A stretch of DNA of 64,000 bases from Vibrio sp. S9_S30 (lineage in GTDB: Bacteria > Pseudomonadota > Gammaproteobacteria > Enterobacterales > Vibrionaceae). This document shows positions 49,920-59,586 of the stretch, piece by piece. Every line of letters starts with the position of its first letter. Positions within the stretch are counted from its first letter, which is position 1. The DNA is taken from NCBI RefSeq assembly GCF_014694455.1, contig NZ_JAAUWT010000001.1, forward strand, positions 186,001-250,000, read 5' to 3'. The notes below the pieces were generated by a model. The model did no database searches, was not told the DNA's origin, and saw only the letters and a list, made by a program, of their open reading frames with translations. Position numbers and translations under genes: made by a program.

Positions 49920-51755
49920 ATGTGTGGAATTGTAGGTGCTGTTGCGCAGCGTGATGTGGCTGAAATTTTGTTACAAGGATTACAACGGTTAGAGTACCGA
50001 GGGTATGATTCGGCCGGCGTTGCGGTCATTGATGCCCATTCGAACATTCAGCGTTTACGCAAGGTTGGTAAAGTTCAGAACTTAGCAGACAGTATAGATG
50101 TGAATGCCTTTTCAGGTGGTACAGGTCTGGCTCATACACGCTGGGCAACACACGGAGAGCCTTCTGAAGCTAATGCCCATCCACACATGTCTAGTGAGCG
50201 CATAGCCGTCGTGCACAATGGGATCATTGAAAATCACCAAATACTACGAGAGACACTTCAAGCTCAGGGATATCAATTTCACTCTCAAACGGATACCGAA
50301 GTCATTGCGCATCTTGTTGATCTTGAATTGAAGCGAGCCAGTTCATTGGTTGAAGCGGTTCAATCTGCTGTTAAGCAATTGGAAGGGGCTTATGGAATGG
50401 TAGTGGCCGATCGAGAGCAGCCGGAAAGATTAGTCGTCGCACGGTCAGGCAGCCCACTGGTTATTGGTTTAGGGGTGGGGGAGAATTTTCTAGCGTCCGA
50501 TCAATTGGCTTTGTTGAATGTGACGCGCCGCTTTATCTACCTTGAGGAAGGAGATGTCGCTGAAATCACGCGTCGTGATGTGAATATTTTCGATGTGGAT
50601 GGAAATGCGGTCAAAAGAGAAGCAAATGAATCGTCAGTGGAACAAGATGTGGCCGATAAAGGTCAGTATCGTCACTATATGCAAAAAGAGATACACGAAC
50701 AGCCCGTTGTTCTCAAAGATACTCTGGAAGGGCGAGTGACCGCGAGCTCTATTCTTCTAGAATCATTTGGCGCAAACAGTGTGGAAATGTTTAATCAAGT
50801 GGAGCATGTACAAATTGTCGCTTGTGGAACGTCATTCAATGCTGGAATGGTGGCAAAGTATTGGTGTGAATCATTGGCAAAAGTGAGCTGTGATATTGAA
50901 ATTGCGTCTGAATATCGATATCGCCCATTTGTGACTCGACCTAATAGTCTTTTAATTACCATTTCTCAGTCGGGGGAAACCGCCGATACCTTGGCTGCGC
51001 TTCGCCTAGCAAAAGAGAAAGGCTATATGGCTGCGATGACCATCTGCAACGTACCGGGTTCGTCCTTGGTTCGTGAATCGGATTTTGCCTTTATGACGCG
51101 GGCAGGAGCGGAAGTTGGAGTGGCTTCAACGAAGGCATTTACAACTCAACTGGCGTCATTACTGATGTTTGTTACAGCGCTGGGCAAACAAAAAGGAACG
51201 ATTGATCCGACCAAAGAAGCGGAAATCGTTAAGTCGTTAAATACTTTGCCCGTTCAGTTAGAAAATGCACTCACGAGCAATGCCGTTATTGAATCACTGG
51301 CGGAAGATTTTGCGGATAAGCATCACTCTCTATTTTTAGGGCGAGGCGAGTTTTTCCCTATTGCTGTTGAAGCGGCATTAAAGCTTAAAGAGATTTCCTA
51401 TATTCATGCCGAGGCTTACGCCGCAGGTGAACTTAAGCACGGTCCTCTAGCGCTAATTGATGCAGAAATGCCAGTGATTGTCGTTGCACCAAGTAATGAT
51501 TTACTGGAGAAGATAAAATCCAACATTGAAGAAGTTCGAGCGCGTGGTGGGCAATTGTATGTTTTTGCGGATGCGGATGCGGGCTTTGAAGAAAGTGATG
51601 GTCTGAAAATCGTCACCATGCCGCATGTTGATGAGGTGATTGCCCCCATTTTCTATACAGTACCCATGCAGTTGCTGTCTTACCATGTTGCCTTGATTAA
51701 GGGGACAGATGTCGATCAACCCCGTAACCTAGCGAAATCAGTGACGGTTGAATAG
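49920..51755 (+). CDS. glmS: Glutamine-fructose-6-phosphate aminotransferase
   Basis: Makes glucosamine-6-phosphate, the entry to peptidoglycan and LPS precursors. The 611-residue protein begins [33 protein letters not shown], with the catalytic Cys after Met removal. It has [13 protein letters not shown] [16 protein letters not shown]. Two SIS isomerase domains ([38 protein letters not shown]) follow, and the terminus is [18 protein letters not shown] site precedes the ATG. No glmS ribozyme is expected or seen. Confidence 0.97.
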   Translation: MCGIVGAVAQRDVAEILLQGLQRLEYRGYDSAGVAVIDAHSNIQRLRKVGKVQNLADSIDVNAFSGGTGLAHTRWATHGEPSEANAHPHMSSERIAVVHNGIIENHQILRETLQAQGYQFHSQTDTEVIAHLVDLELKRASSLVEAVQSAVKQLEGAYGMVVADREQPERLVVARSGSPLVIGLGVGENFLASDQLALLNVTRRFIYLEEGDVAEITRRDVNIFDVDGNAVKREANESSVEQDVADKGQYRHYMQKEIHEQPVVLKDTLEGRVTASSILLESFGANSVEMFNQVEHVQIVACGTSFNAGMVAKYWCESLAKVSCDIEIASEYRYRPFVTRPNSLLITISQSGETADTLAALRLAKEKGYMAAMTICNVPGSSLVRESDFAFMTRAGAEVGVASTKAFTTQLASLLMFVTALGKQKGTIDPTKEAEIVKSLNTLPVQLENALTSNAVIESLAEDFADKHHSLFLGRGEFFPIAVEAALKLKEISYIHAEAYAAGELKHGPLALIDAEMPVIVVAPSNDLLEKIKSNIEEVRARGGQLYVFADADAGFEESDGLKIVTMPHVDEVIAPIFYTVPMQLLSYHVALIKGTDVDQPRNLAKSVTVE

Positions 51756-51767
51756 TGACACCTTTTT

Positions 51768-51803
51768 ACTGGGTCGCTGACTGGGTTTCGCCAGCGACCA
51801 GTA
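51768..51803 (+). terminator. Hairpin after glmS
   Basis: ACTGGGTCGCTG pairs with CAGCGACCAGT with one bulged G and a 12-nt loop, 13 nt after the stop; a weak T-rich stretch follows. Confidence 0.65.
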
Positions 51804-52331
51804 TGTTTTAGTCTAAAAAGCCAGTGCTGGTGGATTCTAGCGATCACCGTTTCTGTGCTTGAAGGAAATGCATCTTCTTTTTCTTGAATTTATTTTCTAT
51901 GGGTTTTTACTTAAAAAACCAGTCATAACATTTAATGTTGAAAGTGTGGTATGACTAGCGTGGATGTGTGTCTATTATGGTTTTTTTAACGTATTTATGT
52001 ATCCCAAATATAATTTATTGATTTGTTAAATTAGGGACTAAAATCTATATAAAATGGATTGCTCCTATTTTATTGTCTTTATTATTTATGCTTACTCCAT
52101 GCGTATTCAGCTATCCCCCATCCCCCTTTCTTTTAATGTCCTGATATTTATAAGCTTATTCACTCGCTCAGCATTTATTGGTAATGTTATGGTTGGCTAT
52201 GAAATGTTATCTAAACTTCAGCGTGACCTAGCGGCTGCGCAATATAAGTGATGTGTATTTTAACCAAGTCTAGCTCGCGATTGGTTTTTCTTTGCTATTG
52301 ATATTCAACTTATTTATCGATAATAAAGGTT
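51804..52331. other. Intergenic region between glmS and the DctP gene
   Basis: About 530 bp of AT-rich DNA. A hydrophobic 65-codon frame at 52054-52251 has no ribosome site or family resemblance and I do not call it a gene. A small hairpin GGTTTTT / AAAAACC lies near 51905-51921, and AACCAA / TTGGTT followed by T lies near 52261-52288. Confidence 0.45.
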
Positions 52332-52361
52332 AAAAAAAGGAGCAACGAATGTCGCTCCTTT
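52332..52361 (-). terminator. Terminator of the DctP receptor gene
   Basis: On the minus strand AAAGGAGC pairs with GCTCCTTT and runs into T7, 7 nt after the stop. Confidence 0.88.
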
Positions 52362-52367
52362 ATGGTG

Positions 52368-53438
52368 TTATTCGTAGTTTATGTATGCTTTGAGAGAAAT
52401 ATCCGTCCAGTCTCGCATTTTTTTAAGGTAATTTGTCTGAGACTGAATGATCTCTTTGGCTAACTCATCTTTATTGGCTTGCTCTTGCAGTAATTCATCT
52501 GTGGCGTTGCGCATGGCTGCCAGTACTGAAGGTGGGAAGTCACGCACTTTGATATTTGGATATTCACTTTTCATGGTTGCCCAGCTATTGGCGTTTGCAT
52601 CCATTGCTTGGGTATACATATCGAACGCCGTCACACGGAAGGCGGTTTCCAAAATGACTTGCAGATCTTTTGGAAGTGTTTCCCAGACCTTTTTATTTAC
52701 AAGAAATTGAGTTTCACTTCCCGGTTCATGCCACGCAGAATAGTAGTAAGGTGCGATTTTTTGAAAGCCCATTCGGAGATCGAAAGCTGGACCGACCCAT
52801 TCAAGTGCATCAATTGTCCCCCGTTCTAGCGAGGTATAAAGTTCTCCTGGTGCAATATTTGTTGGTTTTGCCCCAATTTTTGCCATAACTTCACCAGCAA
52901 AACCTGGAATTCGAATTTTCAAACCCTTGAGATCTTCTACAGAGTTGATTTCTTTTTTAAACCACCCACCCATTTGAATGTCGGAGTTGCCACCAGGGAA
53001 GGAAAGTAGGTTATGAGGGGAATACACTTTTTGCATGAGCTCCATGCCACCGCCTCGATAAAACCATGCGTATTGCTCTGTTGACACCATGCCAAATGGC
53101 ATAGAAGAAAAGTACAGTGTATTAGGTACTTTACCCTTCCAGTAATAAGAGCTGGAATGCCCTAAGTCATATTGACCGGATTTGACCATATCAAAAATGC
53201 CTAAAGGGGCTTTGTGCTTATTTGCTGAATCCACTCGAATATCGAGGCGACCATTGGACATTTCCTTTGCCAATTTCGCCATATTTTGGGTGGCATCTCC
53301 AAGGATGGGTGTATTCGGTCCCCAAGTTTCCGCCAGTTTTAGTCGGTAGACTTTTTCAGCGCCATTCACGCTTAACGGTAAAGCGAGTGCAGCGACTAAG
53401 GTAATGAGGGTTTTGTGTAGACCTTGTTTTAGTTTCAT
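52368..53438 (-). CDS. Orphan DctP-type TRAP solute receptor
   Basis: A 356-residue periplasmic receptor of the DctP family. The signal peptide ends near SVNGAEK and is followed by VYRLKLAETWGPNTPILGDATQNMAKLA. The ligand-helix region IRIPGFAGEVMAKIGAKPTNIAPGELYTSLERGTIDALEWVGP resembles TakP-like 2-oxoacid receptors. DctQ and DctM genes are not adjacent, and the gene has its own terminator, so it must use a permease encoded elsewhere or act alone. Ligand is inferred only weakly. Confidence 0.9.
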   Translation of the reverse strand: MKLKQGLHKTLITLVAALALPLSVNGAEKVYRLKLAETWGPNTPILGDATQNMAKLAKEMSNGRLDIRVDSANKHKAPLGIFDMVKSGQYDLGHSSSYYWKGKVPNTLYFSSMPFGMVSTEQYAWFYRGGGMELMQKVYSPHNLLSFPGGNSDIQMGGWFKKEINSVEDLKGLKIRIPGFAGEVMAKIGAKPTNIAPGELYTSLERGTIDALEWVGPAFDLRMGFQKIAPYYYSAWHEPGSETQFLVNKKVWETLPKDLQVILETAFRVTAFDMYTQAMDANANSWATMKSEYPNIKVRDFPPSVLAAMRNATDELLQEQANKDELAKEIIQSQTNYLKKMRDWTDISLKAYINYE

Positions 53439-53801
53439 TATTATTCATCCTGATGATTCATCCTACTCCATGGACGAATCAGCATAGAGACAAACAATGA
53501 AGAATAGAAATAGTAGGTTGGTTTCCCAACTGAGTGATTATGCTGTCGAGTGTTATTTTATGGGAATATTGATGTGACAAGGGTGGGAAATGTGAGTTAT
53601 TCACCTAGGTTTCGTAATGTGGGTAGTCGGTTATTTGGTGCTTGAAATGATATACATATCACGCTTTCTTTTCACCTAACGTTGATTCAGTCATGACCTT
53701 TTTATTGAAAGATACAAGAGTTCTATAAAATGATTCTGCTGTTGTTTTTGAAAGTCTTTATACTCACTAGGTAAATAAGAATACGGTTAAGGAGAGACAT
53801 T
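53439..53801. other. Divergent intergenic region, DctP gene / unknown gene
   Basis: About 360 bp without a gene. It should contain both promoters. The AAGGAGAG site at the right end fixes a TTG start for the next gene. Confidence 0.4.
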
Positions 53802-55331
53802 TTGGGGTTAGATACAGCTTATATACCAGTAGCGAAGCAGGACATCGATTTTTTTGTTGGTGATATTGTACAACAGCCGAATCTATTGGATAGCCGAATA
53901 CAGTTACTTACTCAATCTAGAGAAGATATAGGGTTTCTAAGAGATAGCGTATACAGCAACATATTCGCTCAAAATGAAGAACAACCCTTTGATAAGTATT
54001 TGGGTTTCTCAGCTTGCGGCATTTTGGCTTATTTGCACCCTTATTATTATGATAGGGGGCAATCTCTTATGAACATTGCGTTTAACCATCGCAATTTTTC
54101 TGAGCCTCTTTTAGCTTTATTCGATGATTTTTCTTTGTGCTTTCCCACCGTGAAGCATTGTGGTGATTCTGGCGACGCCAACTATCGCTCTGGAGTCTAC
54201 ATTCGAGAAGAGAATGTTGGGGAGCTACTTCGACTGTTATCTCAAGGAGAATTAAAAGAGAGTTTAGAACTGGAGGAGCCAAATGGGTTGTTAGCTGCAC
54301 TAAAATATGCTGATAAGCATCACACCGGTATTCTTGAGGTATTTGATATTCATGTTCCTATCTCTGGAGATTTTTACACCAGCACGTTTAACCTTCGGGC
54401 TGCTTATCTTAAGAATCTGGATGATGAAATCACGGAACGTGATTGTGATTATACTGGGTTCACCATAGGTATACCGGTGCCTTCTTCTAGCACTATAAGC
54501 TGTGATGATTTAGGTAAGATGGTCTATGAGTGGATGGACAATGAAAAGTTACTACCAAGACATGAAAAAGACTCGAGTTTTGATAGGAAAACCGCCGGTG
54601 AAATCAAAATGTCGATGATTTGTCAGGAACTTACACCGCTCATTATGATTGGAACAAAGCAGAATATTTTTTTACATGACTCTGATGATTATTTTGAAAA
54701 GCTAAGAGCTTCACTGTCTGAATACTTCACTCAACGAGGGGTAGAGGCTAATTTTTTCATTTCCTCTCATGATGAAAATGAAGTGCCAGAGGATATACGT
54801 TCGATCAAAAATGCGAGTGTTTTTTATAAAATGAAGCCGAGTTTTATACTAGGGAGCCACAAGTGGAGTTTCCAATTTGATGAGCAAAATGTAGACATGA
54901 AGCTTGGTTTAAAAGGAGAACTTGAAGTTGCTCTAAATGGTAGGGTAATCGATAAATTTAAGGTAAGTTTCTCAGACGTTCACAGAACAGTTTATTTTAT
55001 TGATGGCAACTGGTACACCATCCGTGTCAAGAACACAAACCCAGTTGCAGGGGAGCTGGATATACAGCTTCATAAAGGACTATTCTTACAGGCTCAGTTT
55101 AAGTTTCTTCAGGGATCGGAAGTTTACTCTAAATTACACAATGGCATCTTAATGCTTGGAGAAGCGCTTACCATCTTCTTTGGCGTTATGGTTTTTATGT
55201 TTCCAAGGGCATACGTCATTCTTCCTCTATTCATGCTATTGAGCGCAATGTATAAATACAATAAGAGGCATCATTTTATGCTTCGACCAGTGTCAGTTGA
55301 CATCACCGAAGATGAGGCTATTTCTGATTAG
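53802..55331 (+). CDS. Unrecognised protein with C-terminal membrane hairpin
   Basis: A 509-residue protein I do not recognise. The start is a TTG with AAGGAGAG 7 nt upstream. Residues 1-250 look soluble and alpha/beta (MGLDTAYIPVAKQDIDFFV, SGVYIREENVGELLRLLSQ); the opening faintly recalls DUF1877/YfbM-like domains. Residues about 340-450 look beta-rich (FILGSHKWSFQFDEQNVDMKLGLKGELEVALNGRVIDKFKVSF). Near the end two helices (LGEALTIFFGVMVFMF, VILPLFMLLSAMY) form a membrane hairpin, then a short basic-acidic tail. It is AT-rich and flanked by an orphan receptor and a hairpin, so it may be accessory. No function is proposed. Confidence 0.75.
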   Translation: MGLDTAYIPVAKQDIDFFVGDIVQQPNLLDSRIQLLTQSREDIGFLRDSVYSNIFAQNEEQPFDKYLGFSACGILAYLHPYYYDRGQSLMNIAFNHRNFSEPLLALFDDFSLCFPTVKHCGDSGDANYRSGVYIREENVGELLRLLSQGELKESLELEEPNGLLAALKYADKHHTGILEVFDIHVPISGDFYTSTFNLRAAYLKNLDDEITERDCDYTGFTIGIPVPSSSTISCDDLGKMVYEWMDNEKLLPRHEKDSSFDRKTAGEIKMSMICQELTPLIMIGTKQNIFLHDSDDYFEKLRASLSEYFTQRGVEANFFISSHDENEVPEDIRSIKNASVFYKMKPSFILGSHKWSFQFDEQNVDMKLGLKGELEVALNGRVIDKFKVSFSDVHRTVYFIDGNWYTIRVKNTNPVAGELDIQLHKGLFLQAQFKFLQGSEVYSKLHNGILMLGEALTIFFGVMVFMFPRAYVILPLFMLLSAMYKYNKRHHFMLRPVSVDITEDEAISD

Positions 55332-55635
55332 CTTATCTCTATGCTGGAGTGATCAAACTATTAATGCGTTGGTGTCTACTTATCTGTCAGCTATGTTATT
55401 GAAATATAGTGCTTTGCCTCTTTGAGGTAAGACATCTGCTTCGAGAACGGTTTATTTAGTGCCGATCTCGAAGCAGACAATAGCCTGAGTTATCCAAATC
55501 TGAGGTTAGTTAATATTCCATCCTATTGACTTGTAAAACAAAGCGTTGACCAAATCGGTATTGCTATAGCGTCGCTCTAAGTGAATGTCTCCACAATGGG
55601 TTTTAGTGATGCTAGGCTTACGCCCCAACCTTAAT
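55332..55635. other. Intergenic region with large inverted repeat
   Basis: About 300 bp between convergent genes with no gene. TCTGCTTCGAGA at 55435-55446 pairs perfectly with TCTCGAAGCAGA at 55466-55477. One mismatch and a further CGG/CCG extend the stem inward, leaving an 11-nt loop. No T run follows on either side. Confidence 0.7.
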
Positions 55636-56784
55636 TTAGCTGCACATCGGCTGAAGTTTGGGAATATCTTCTGCCACATCTTCAATAAGCTGTTCTAACA
55701 AATCGGTATTATCAATCATGTGCCCTGTAATGATGAGGTGCGCATGCTTGGCGGAGTTCGCCAGCCCGTACTTACGCCACACTGCCTCTGTAGGCGTTGG
55801 AAATACCACAATCACTGAGTTGGGGTTACGCCAAGCCGCCACCCCTTTACTCTGAAGCTTCTCTACGGCGTATTCTGCTAACCTAAGGCAGCGCTTCACA
55901 CGCAGTTCCTTTTCTTGCTCGGTACTGCTTTTTATTGCATGCCACATCATTAATGGAGTCAAACCATTGCGAGATCCGGTAATGGTTTTGTCGATTGCCA
56001 CAATGTAATCCACGGCAACGCTAATATTTTCGACGTAAGACTTTTTGGTGAGCACGATGCCACAAGGAATCGGTGCCCCAATCATTTTATGACCAGAAAC
56101 CGAAATCGAATCGATGTCATCAGAGAAGCAGTATGGTTGTGGAGTATCGACAAAAGGTAGGATCATGCCATGAAAAGCGGCATCGACATGAAGGTAGTAT
56201 TCTTCCCTTTGGAAGCCTGCATTCGATAAGATGCGCTTAATTTTGACAAGATCATCCGTTGCGCCATACAGAGTTGTGCCAATATTTGCAAATATGATCG
56301 GATTGGCTTTTCCATTCGAAGCAATATGCTTTTCAAGGTCGTGATAGTCCATTTCGCCATTTGGCAGGCTTTTCACGACTCGGTGTTCGATTCTTAATAG
56401 TCGAACGATTTTGGCGACGGAGTAGTGTGTGTCTTCCGAGAAGTATAAGATGCCCTTAGGGAACATTTCACGTGCTAGGTAGCACCCGTACATGTTGCCT
56501 TCTGTACCGCCATTGGTTACGTATCCCCAAGCATCGTCAAAGGGCAATTGGAACTTATCTGCAAAATACGCCATCACTTCTTTTTCAAAGTGGAACGTAT
56601 TTAATCGATAGTTTGAAGTTTCTGCCCAATCTCCACAGTTGTTAAATGAAAACTGCCAGAATGCTTCGAGCTCTTTGTAGTTAAAGTCGGCTGCAACAGG
56701 GTATCCAATATTGTTGTATTGGTGCGTTTTACAGTAATCAAAGAATTCTTGAAGCGTTTTCTGGTCTTGTGGAGATAATGACAT
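55636..56784 (-). CDS. hdc: PLP-dependent histidine decarboxylase
   Basis: Converts histidine to histamine. The 382-residue protein is colinear with the Gram-negative histidine decarboxylases of Morganella and Raoultella. Matching stretches are [82 protein letters not shown], and [15 protein letters not shown] with the PLP lysine Lys233. Standard length. It stands alone: no histidine/histamine antiporter and no histidyl-tRNA synthetase adjoin it, and no siderophore genes are near. Role may be acid resistance or histamine supply. Confidence 0.93.
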   Translation of the reverse strand: MSLSPQDQKTLQEFFDYCKTHQYNNIGYPVAADFNYKELEAFWQFSFNNCGDWAETSNYRLNTFHFEKEVMAYFADKFQLPFDDAWGYVTNGGTEGNMYGCYLAREMFPKGILYFSEDTHYSVAKIVRLLRIEHRVVKSLPNGEMDYHDLEKHIASNGKANPIIFANIGTTLYGATDDLVKIKRILSNAGFQREEYYLHVDAAFHGMILPFVDTPQPYCFSDDIDSISVSGHKMIGAPIPCGIVLTKKSYVENISVAVDYIVAIDKTITGSRNGLTPLMMWHAIKSSTEQEKELRVKRCLRLAEYAVEKLQSKGVAAWRNPNSVIVVFPTPTEAVWRKYGLANSAKHAHLIITGHMIDNTDLLEQLIEDVAEDIPKLQPMCS

Positions 56785-56966
56785 TTATATACACCCAATT
56801 ACATATCAATATACATCTAATGAAGATGCTAGCAATTGATGTTAGAGCGAACAATAAATGTAACTTGATTGACATATCTCATCTTAAGTTGGTTTTGTAA
56901 ATTATTTTTTACGGCGCTTTGGTTGAACCCCAAGAATCCAATTTAATACTGATCTATTCGTGTTCG

Positions 56967-58766
56967 TTATACCTCATCACACTGATTAACGTTATGTTTT
57001 GTTAAGTAGCAGCGAGCTTTTTCTGCCCCCATGTATCTTGCTAATGTTTTTATTGGCACATTTCGAAGATCAACAAGAATAAGACCGTCGAGCGCGTTAT
57101 TGAATGCTGGATCAACATTGAAGCTGACCAACTTTCCGTTAAGACCAAGATATTGACGCAGCAAGACGGGTAACGTTTTTCCGTCATCTATTCTTGCGAT
57201 CACTCTAGAGAGAAGTTGAAGATCGCCAAGGGGCGTAAGCATGCTCGGGTTCCATCCATGGTCTTCACTTTTTAAAGGGTTAGTGGGCTTAACATAATAC
57301 GCATTGGCTGAATCGTAATGGTGCATTGTCATCGTTTCAGTGAGTAACTTTCTTGTTGTACTGCTGTAATCACTACTGATGCTCACCGGACCAAAGAGAT
57401 GAGTGTATTCTGGGTTTCTGTGAATGTACTCTCCTATCCCTTTCCATAACAACAATAGGGCGCTCATACTGCGCTGATAATCCTTGGCAATAACAGAGCG
57501 ACCCATTTCAATGCACTTGCCAGTCTTGCTCATGTTTTGAATGAACCGGTGTTTGTATTGGAACAACGTTCGGGAATAGAGCGCATTAAGTCCCCCTTTT
57601 TGCATCAGATGATCCACAACGCCTAGGCGATATGCGCCAACTAAACACTTTTTATCGTTGTCCCAAACAAACAGGTGCAAATATTCCTGATCAAAAGCAT
57701 CCAAGTCTAGAGCTCGCCCAGTACCTTCCCCAACTAGCCGGAAGTTGGCTTCCCTTAGCCGACCGATTTCATGTAAAAGGATCGGGATGCTTTTTGAGTG
57801 GCAGCAATATACGGAAAATTGATTGCTATCAAAAAGGTGCGCTTCGTCTGGTAGATTGTGTAGATCTTCCAGTAGTTCGTGTACTGGAAGTTGAGGTGCA
57901 ATTGGGGTAGGCGGGCGGTACGTTGACTCGGTTTCTAATGGAGGAGAGTCATGCTTGATTGCCCTTGCTGGTTTTAAAAGGTAAGTATTTAGGCGCAGAT
58001 AATTGATCAATTCAGAATCGCAAAGAGATTGAATTTCTTTGTATTGAATGGGTTCGCCAATATGGATTCCTATTTTACATTCGCGCTTGTTCAACAGCTC
58101 TCGTCCTAACATGAGCGTACGGAGTAAAGGGTGAATTTTTCCAACCATATAGAAGCGACGAGAGTTTTGACCATCAATAAAACACGGTACCGTCGTTGCT
58201 TTGCTCCTTTTGATAAGAGTGCTGACAGATCGGCTCCACTCTTTATCTTGCAAGTGTGTCTTTGTACGTTTTCTTTCTATGCGAGACACTTCCCCTGCTG
58301 GAAAAACGAGCAGTATCCCTCCATTGGTTAAGTGTCTATGTGCATTACGCAACGCTTTGAGATTCGCTTTGTGGGCTTCTCGGCCTTCAAATACATCGAC
58401 ACCAATGAAAAGTTTATCCAATTCTGGAACCGTTTTGAGGTACTGATTTGCCAAAATCTGAACATCGGGTCGAATGGTAAGAAGAAGCTCTGCCAATATG
58501 ACCCCTTCGACACAACCAAGTGGATGGTTGGCAACCACAACCGTTGCTCCCGATTTTGGCACGCTGCCTAATGTGCCTTGCAGTAGCTGGTATCCGATCC
58601 CCAATTTCTCTAATGTGAAGCGCAAGAATTGTGCTGTATCACACCCCGCCGGACGCTGAGCATAAAATTGGTCGAGTTGTGTTAATCCTGTTGCCCATTC
58701 CGCAACGGCTTCGCCAATTCCAAATGGGGTTTTCCTTGGGATTTTGAATGGACTGCTGACTGTCAT
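56967..58766 (-). CDS. olsF: Bifunctional ornithine lipid synthase OlsF
   Basis: A 599-residue fusion. The N-terminal half is a glycerol-3-phosphate acyltransferase-like domain (VVVANHPLGCVEGVILAELLL around residues 75-95, LLVFPAGEVSR near 155). The C-terminal half is an OlsB-like GNAT N-acyltransferase (LFVWDNDKKCLVGAYRLG, GKCIEMGRSVIAKDYQRSMSALLLLWKGIGEY, LFGPVSISSDYS). OlsF enzymes of Serratia, Flavobacterium and Vibrio make phosphorus-free ornithine lipids in this order. The acyltransferase box has His and Glu separated by five residues instead of HX4D, as in hemolysin-like members, which are often annotated simply as hemolysin. No clear Pho box upstream. Confidence 0.88.
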   Translation of the reverse strand: MTVSSPFKIPRKTPFGIGEAVAEWATGLTQLDQFYAQRPAGCDTAQFLRFTLEKLGIGYQLLQGTLGSVPKSGATVVVANHPLGCVEGVILAELLLTIRPDVQILANQYLKTVPELDKLFIGVDVFEGREAHKANLKALRNAHRHLTNGGILLVFPAGEVSRIERKRTKTHLQDKEWSRSVSTLIKRSKATTVPCFIDGQNSRRFYMVGKIHPLLRTLMLGRELLNKRECKIGIHIGEPIQYKEIQSLCDSELINYLRLNTYLLKPARAIKHDSPPLETESTYRPPTPIAPQLPVHELLEDLHNLPDEAHLFDSNQFSVYCCHSKSIPILLHEIGRLREANFRLVGEGTGRALDLDAFDQEYLHLFVWDNDKKCLVGAYRLGVVDHLMQKGGLNALYSRTLFQYKHRFIQNMSKTGKCIEMGRSVIAKDYQRSMSALLLLWKGIGEYIHRNPEYTHLFGPVSISSDYSSTTRKLLTETMTMHHYDSANAYYVKPTNPLKSEDHGWNPSMLTPLGDLQLLSRVIARIDDGKTLPVLLRQYLGLNGKLVSFNVDPAFNNALDGLILVDLRNVPIKTLARYMGAEKARCYLTKHNVNQCDEV

Positions 58767-59586
58767 GCGAACCTCTAAATCATTATTGATAACTTAATTT
58801 TTCATTTCAACCATGTGAAATTAATGAGTTTTAATTTTTAGGCTATTGAATATTTTACTTATAAAGTTACGTGATTCGACTCACCTTATATCTACATTTT
58901 TATGAGTAGATAGCCCATATGCTATGACGAAGAAGTGACAGTTTGGCTTCGATTGCAAGTCGAATAGGTGACAATTGAGGTTAGATGTAAGCGTTAAGTC
59001 TGTTTTGGGTGATGGTTGGTCGGAAGTGCTCCCCAAAAAAGTGTATAGAAATGTAATAATGATAAATTTTGAAATGCTAAAAAATAACTCAGTCGCAAAA
59101 ATCTTAACAATGCATCGCACTTATATTTGAATATGCTAATTTAGTTGTGTGGTACATGAGATAAGCCCATTACCACACTATTACAATATAATGATATCTC
59201 GCTTACTGCTGCTTGGATGGCGGGCATGTTAAGATTTCTTGCTCGCCAATTTACATCTTTTTTTCCTTATTTCCTTCTTTCTTTAGTTATCTATTTTTTA
59301 TCAAAATATTAATTTTAAATATGCAAATGAAATTTAATTACATGTTTCTTTAGGCTTGGCATCTTTGCTTTTTAAATTAAAAAAATATGAGATAAAAATT
59401 TCTTAGTTAAAATATTGAGATTAAATAATTTAATTATTTTTTTGTTATTGAAATTTGGTTGTTAATTAGGGTTTTTATTTATTGATATTAATATTTTTAT
59501 TGCAAGATGGTAAATATGATCTCATTATTTATATGTCGATAGAGATGTAAATGTTGGCTCAGGTAAGCATATGCAGCGGAGTGATC
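58767..59586. other. Long AT-rich divergent intergenic region
   Basis: Over 800 bp between olsF and the chemoreceptor with no gene I can support; a 79-codon minus frame at 58881-59120 lacks resemblance to anything. 59270-59540 is extremely AT-rich. Two TGACA words occur at 58936-58976 but not with Pho-box spacing. Confidence 0.5.

Noticed and set aside
52054..52251. 65-codon hydrophobic frame between glmS and the DctP gene
   Set aside because: AT-rich DNA yields hydrophobic frames by chance; no ribosome site precedes the ATG and nothing in it is recognisable.
58936..58982. Possible Pho box from two TGACA words near olsF
   Set aside because: The words are about 37 bp apart, not the 11-bp spacing of a Pho box.
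58881..59120. 79-codon minus-strand frame upstream of olsF
   Set aside because: No ribosome site and a composition consistent with chance in AT-rich DNA.
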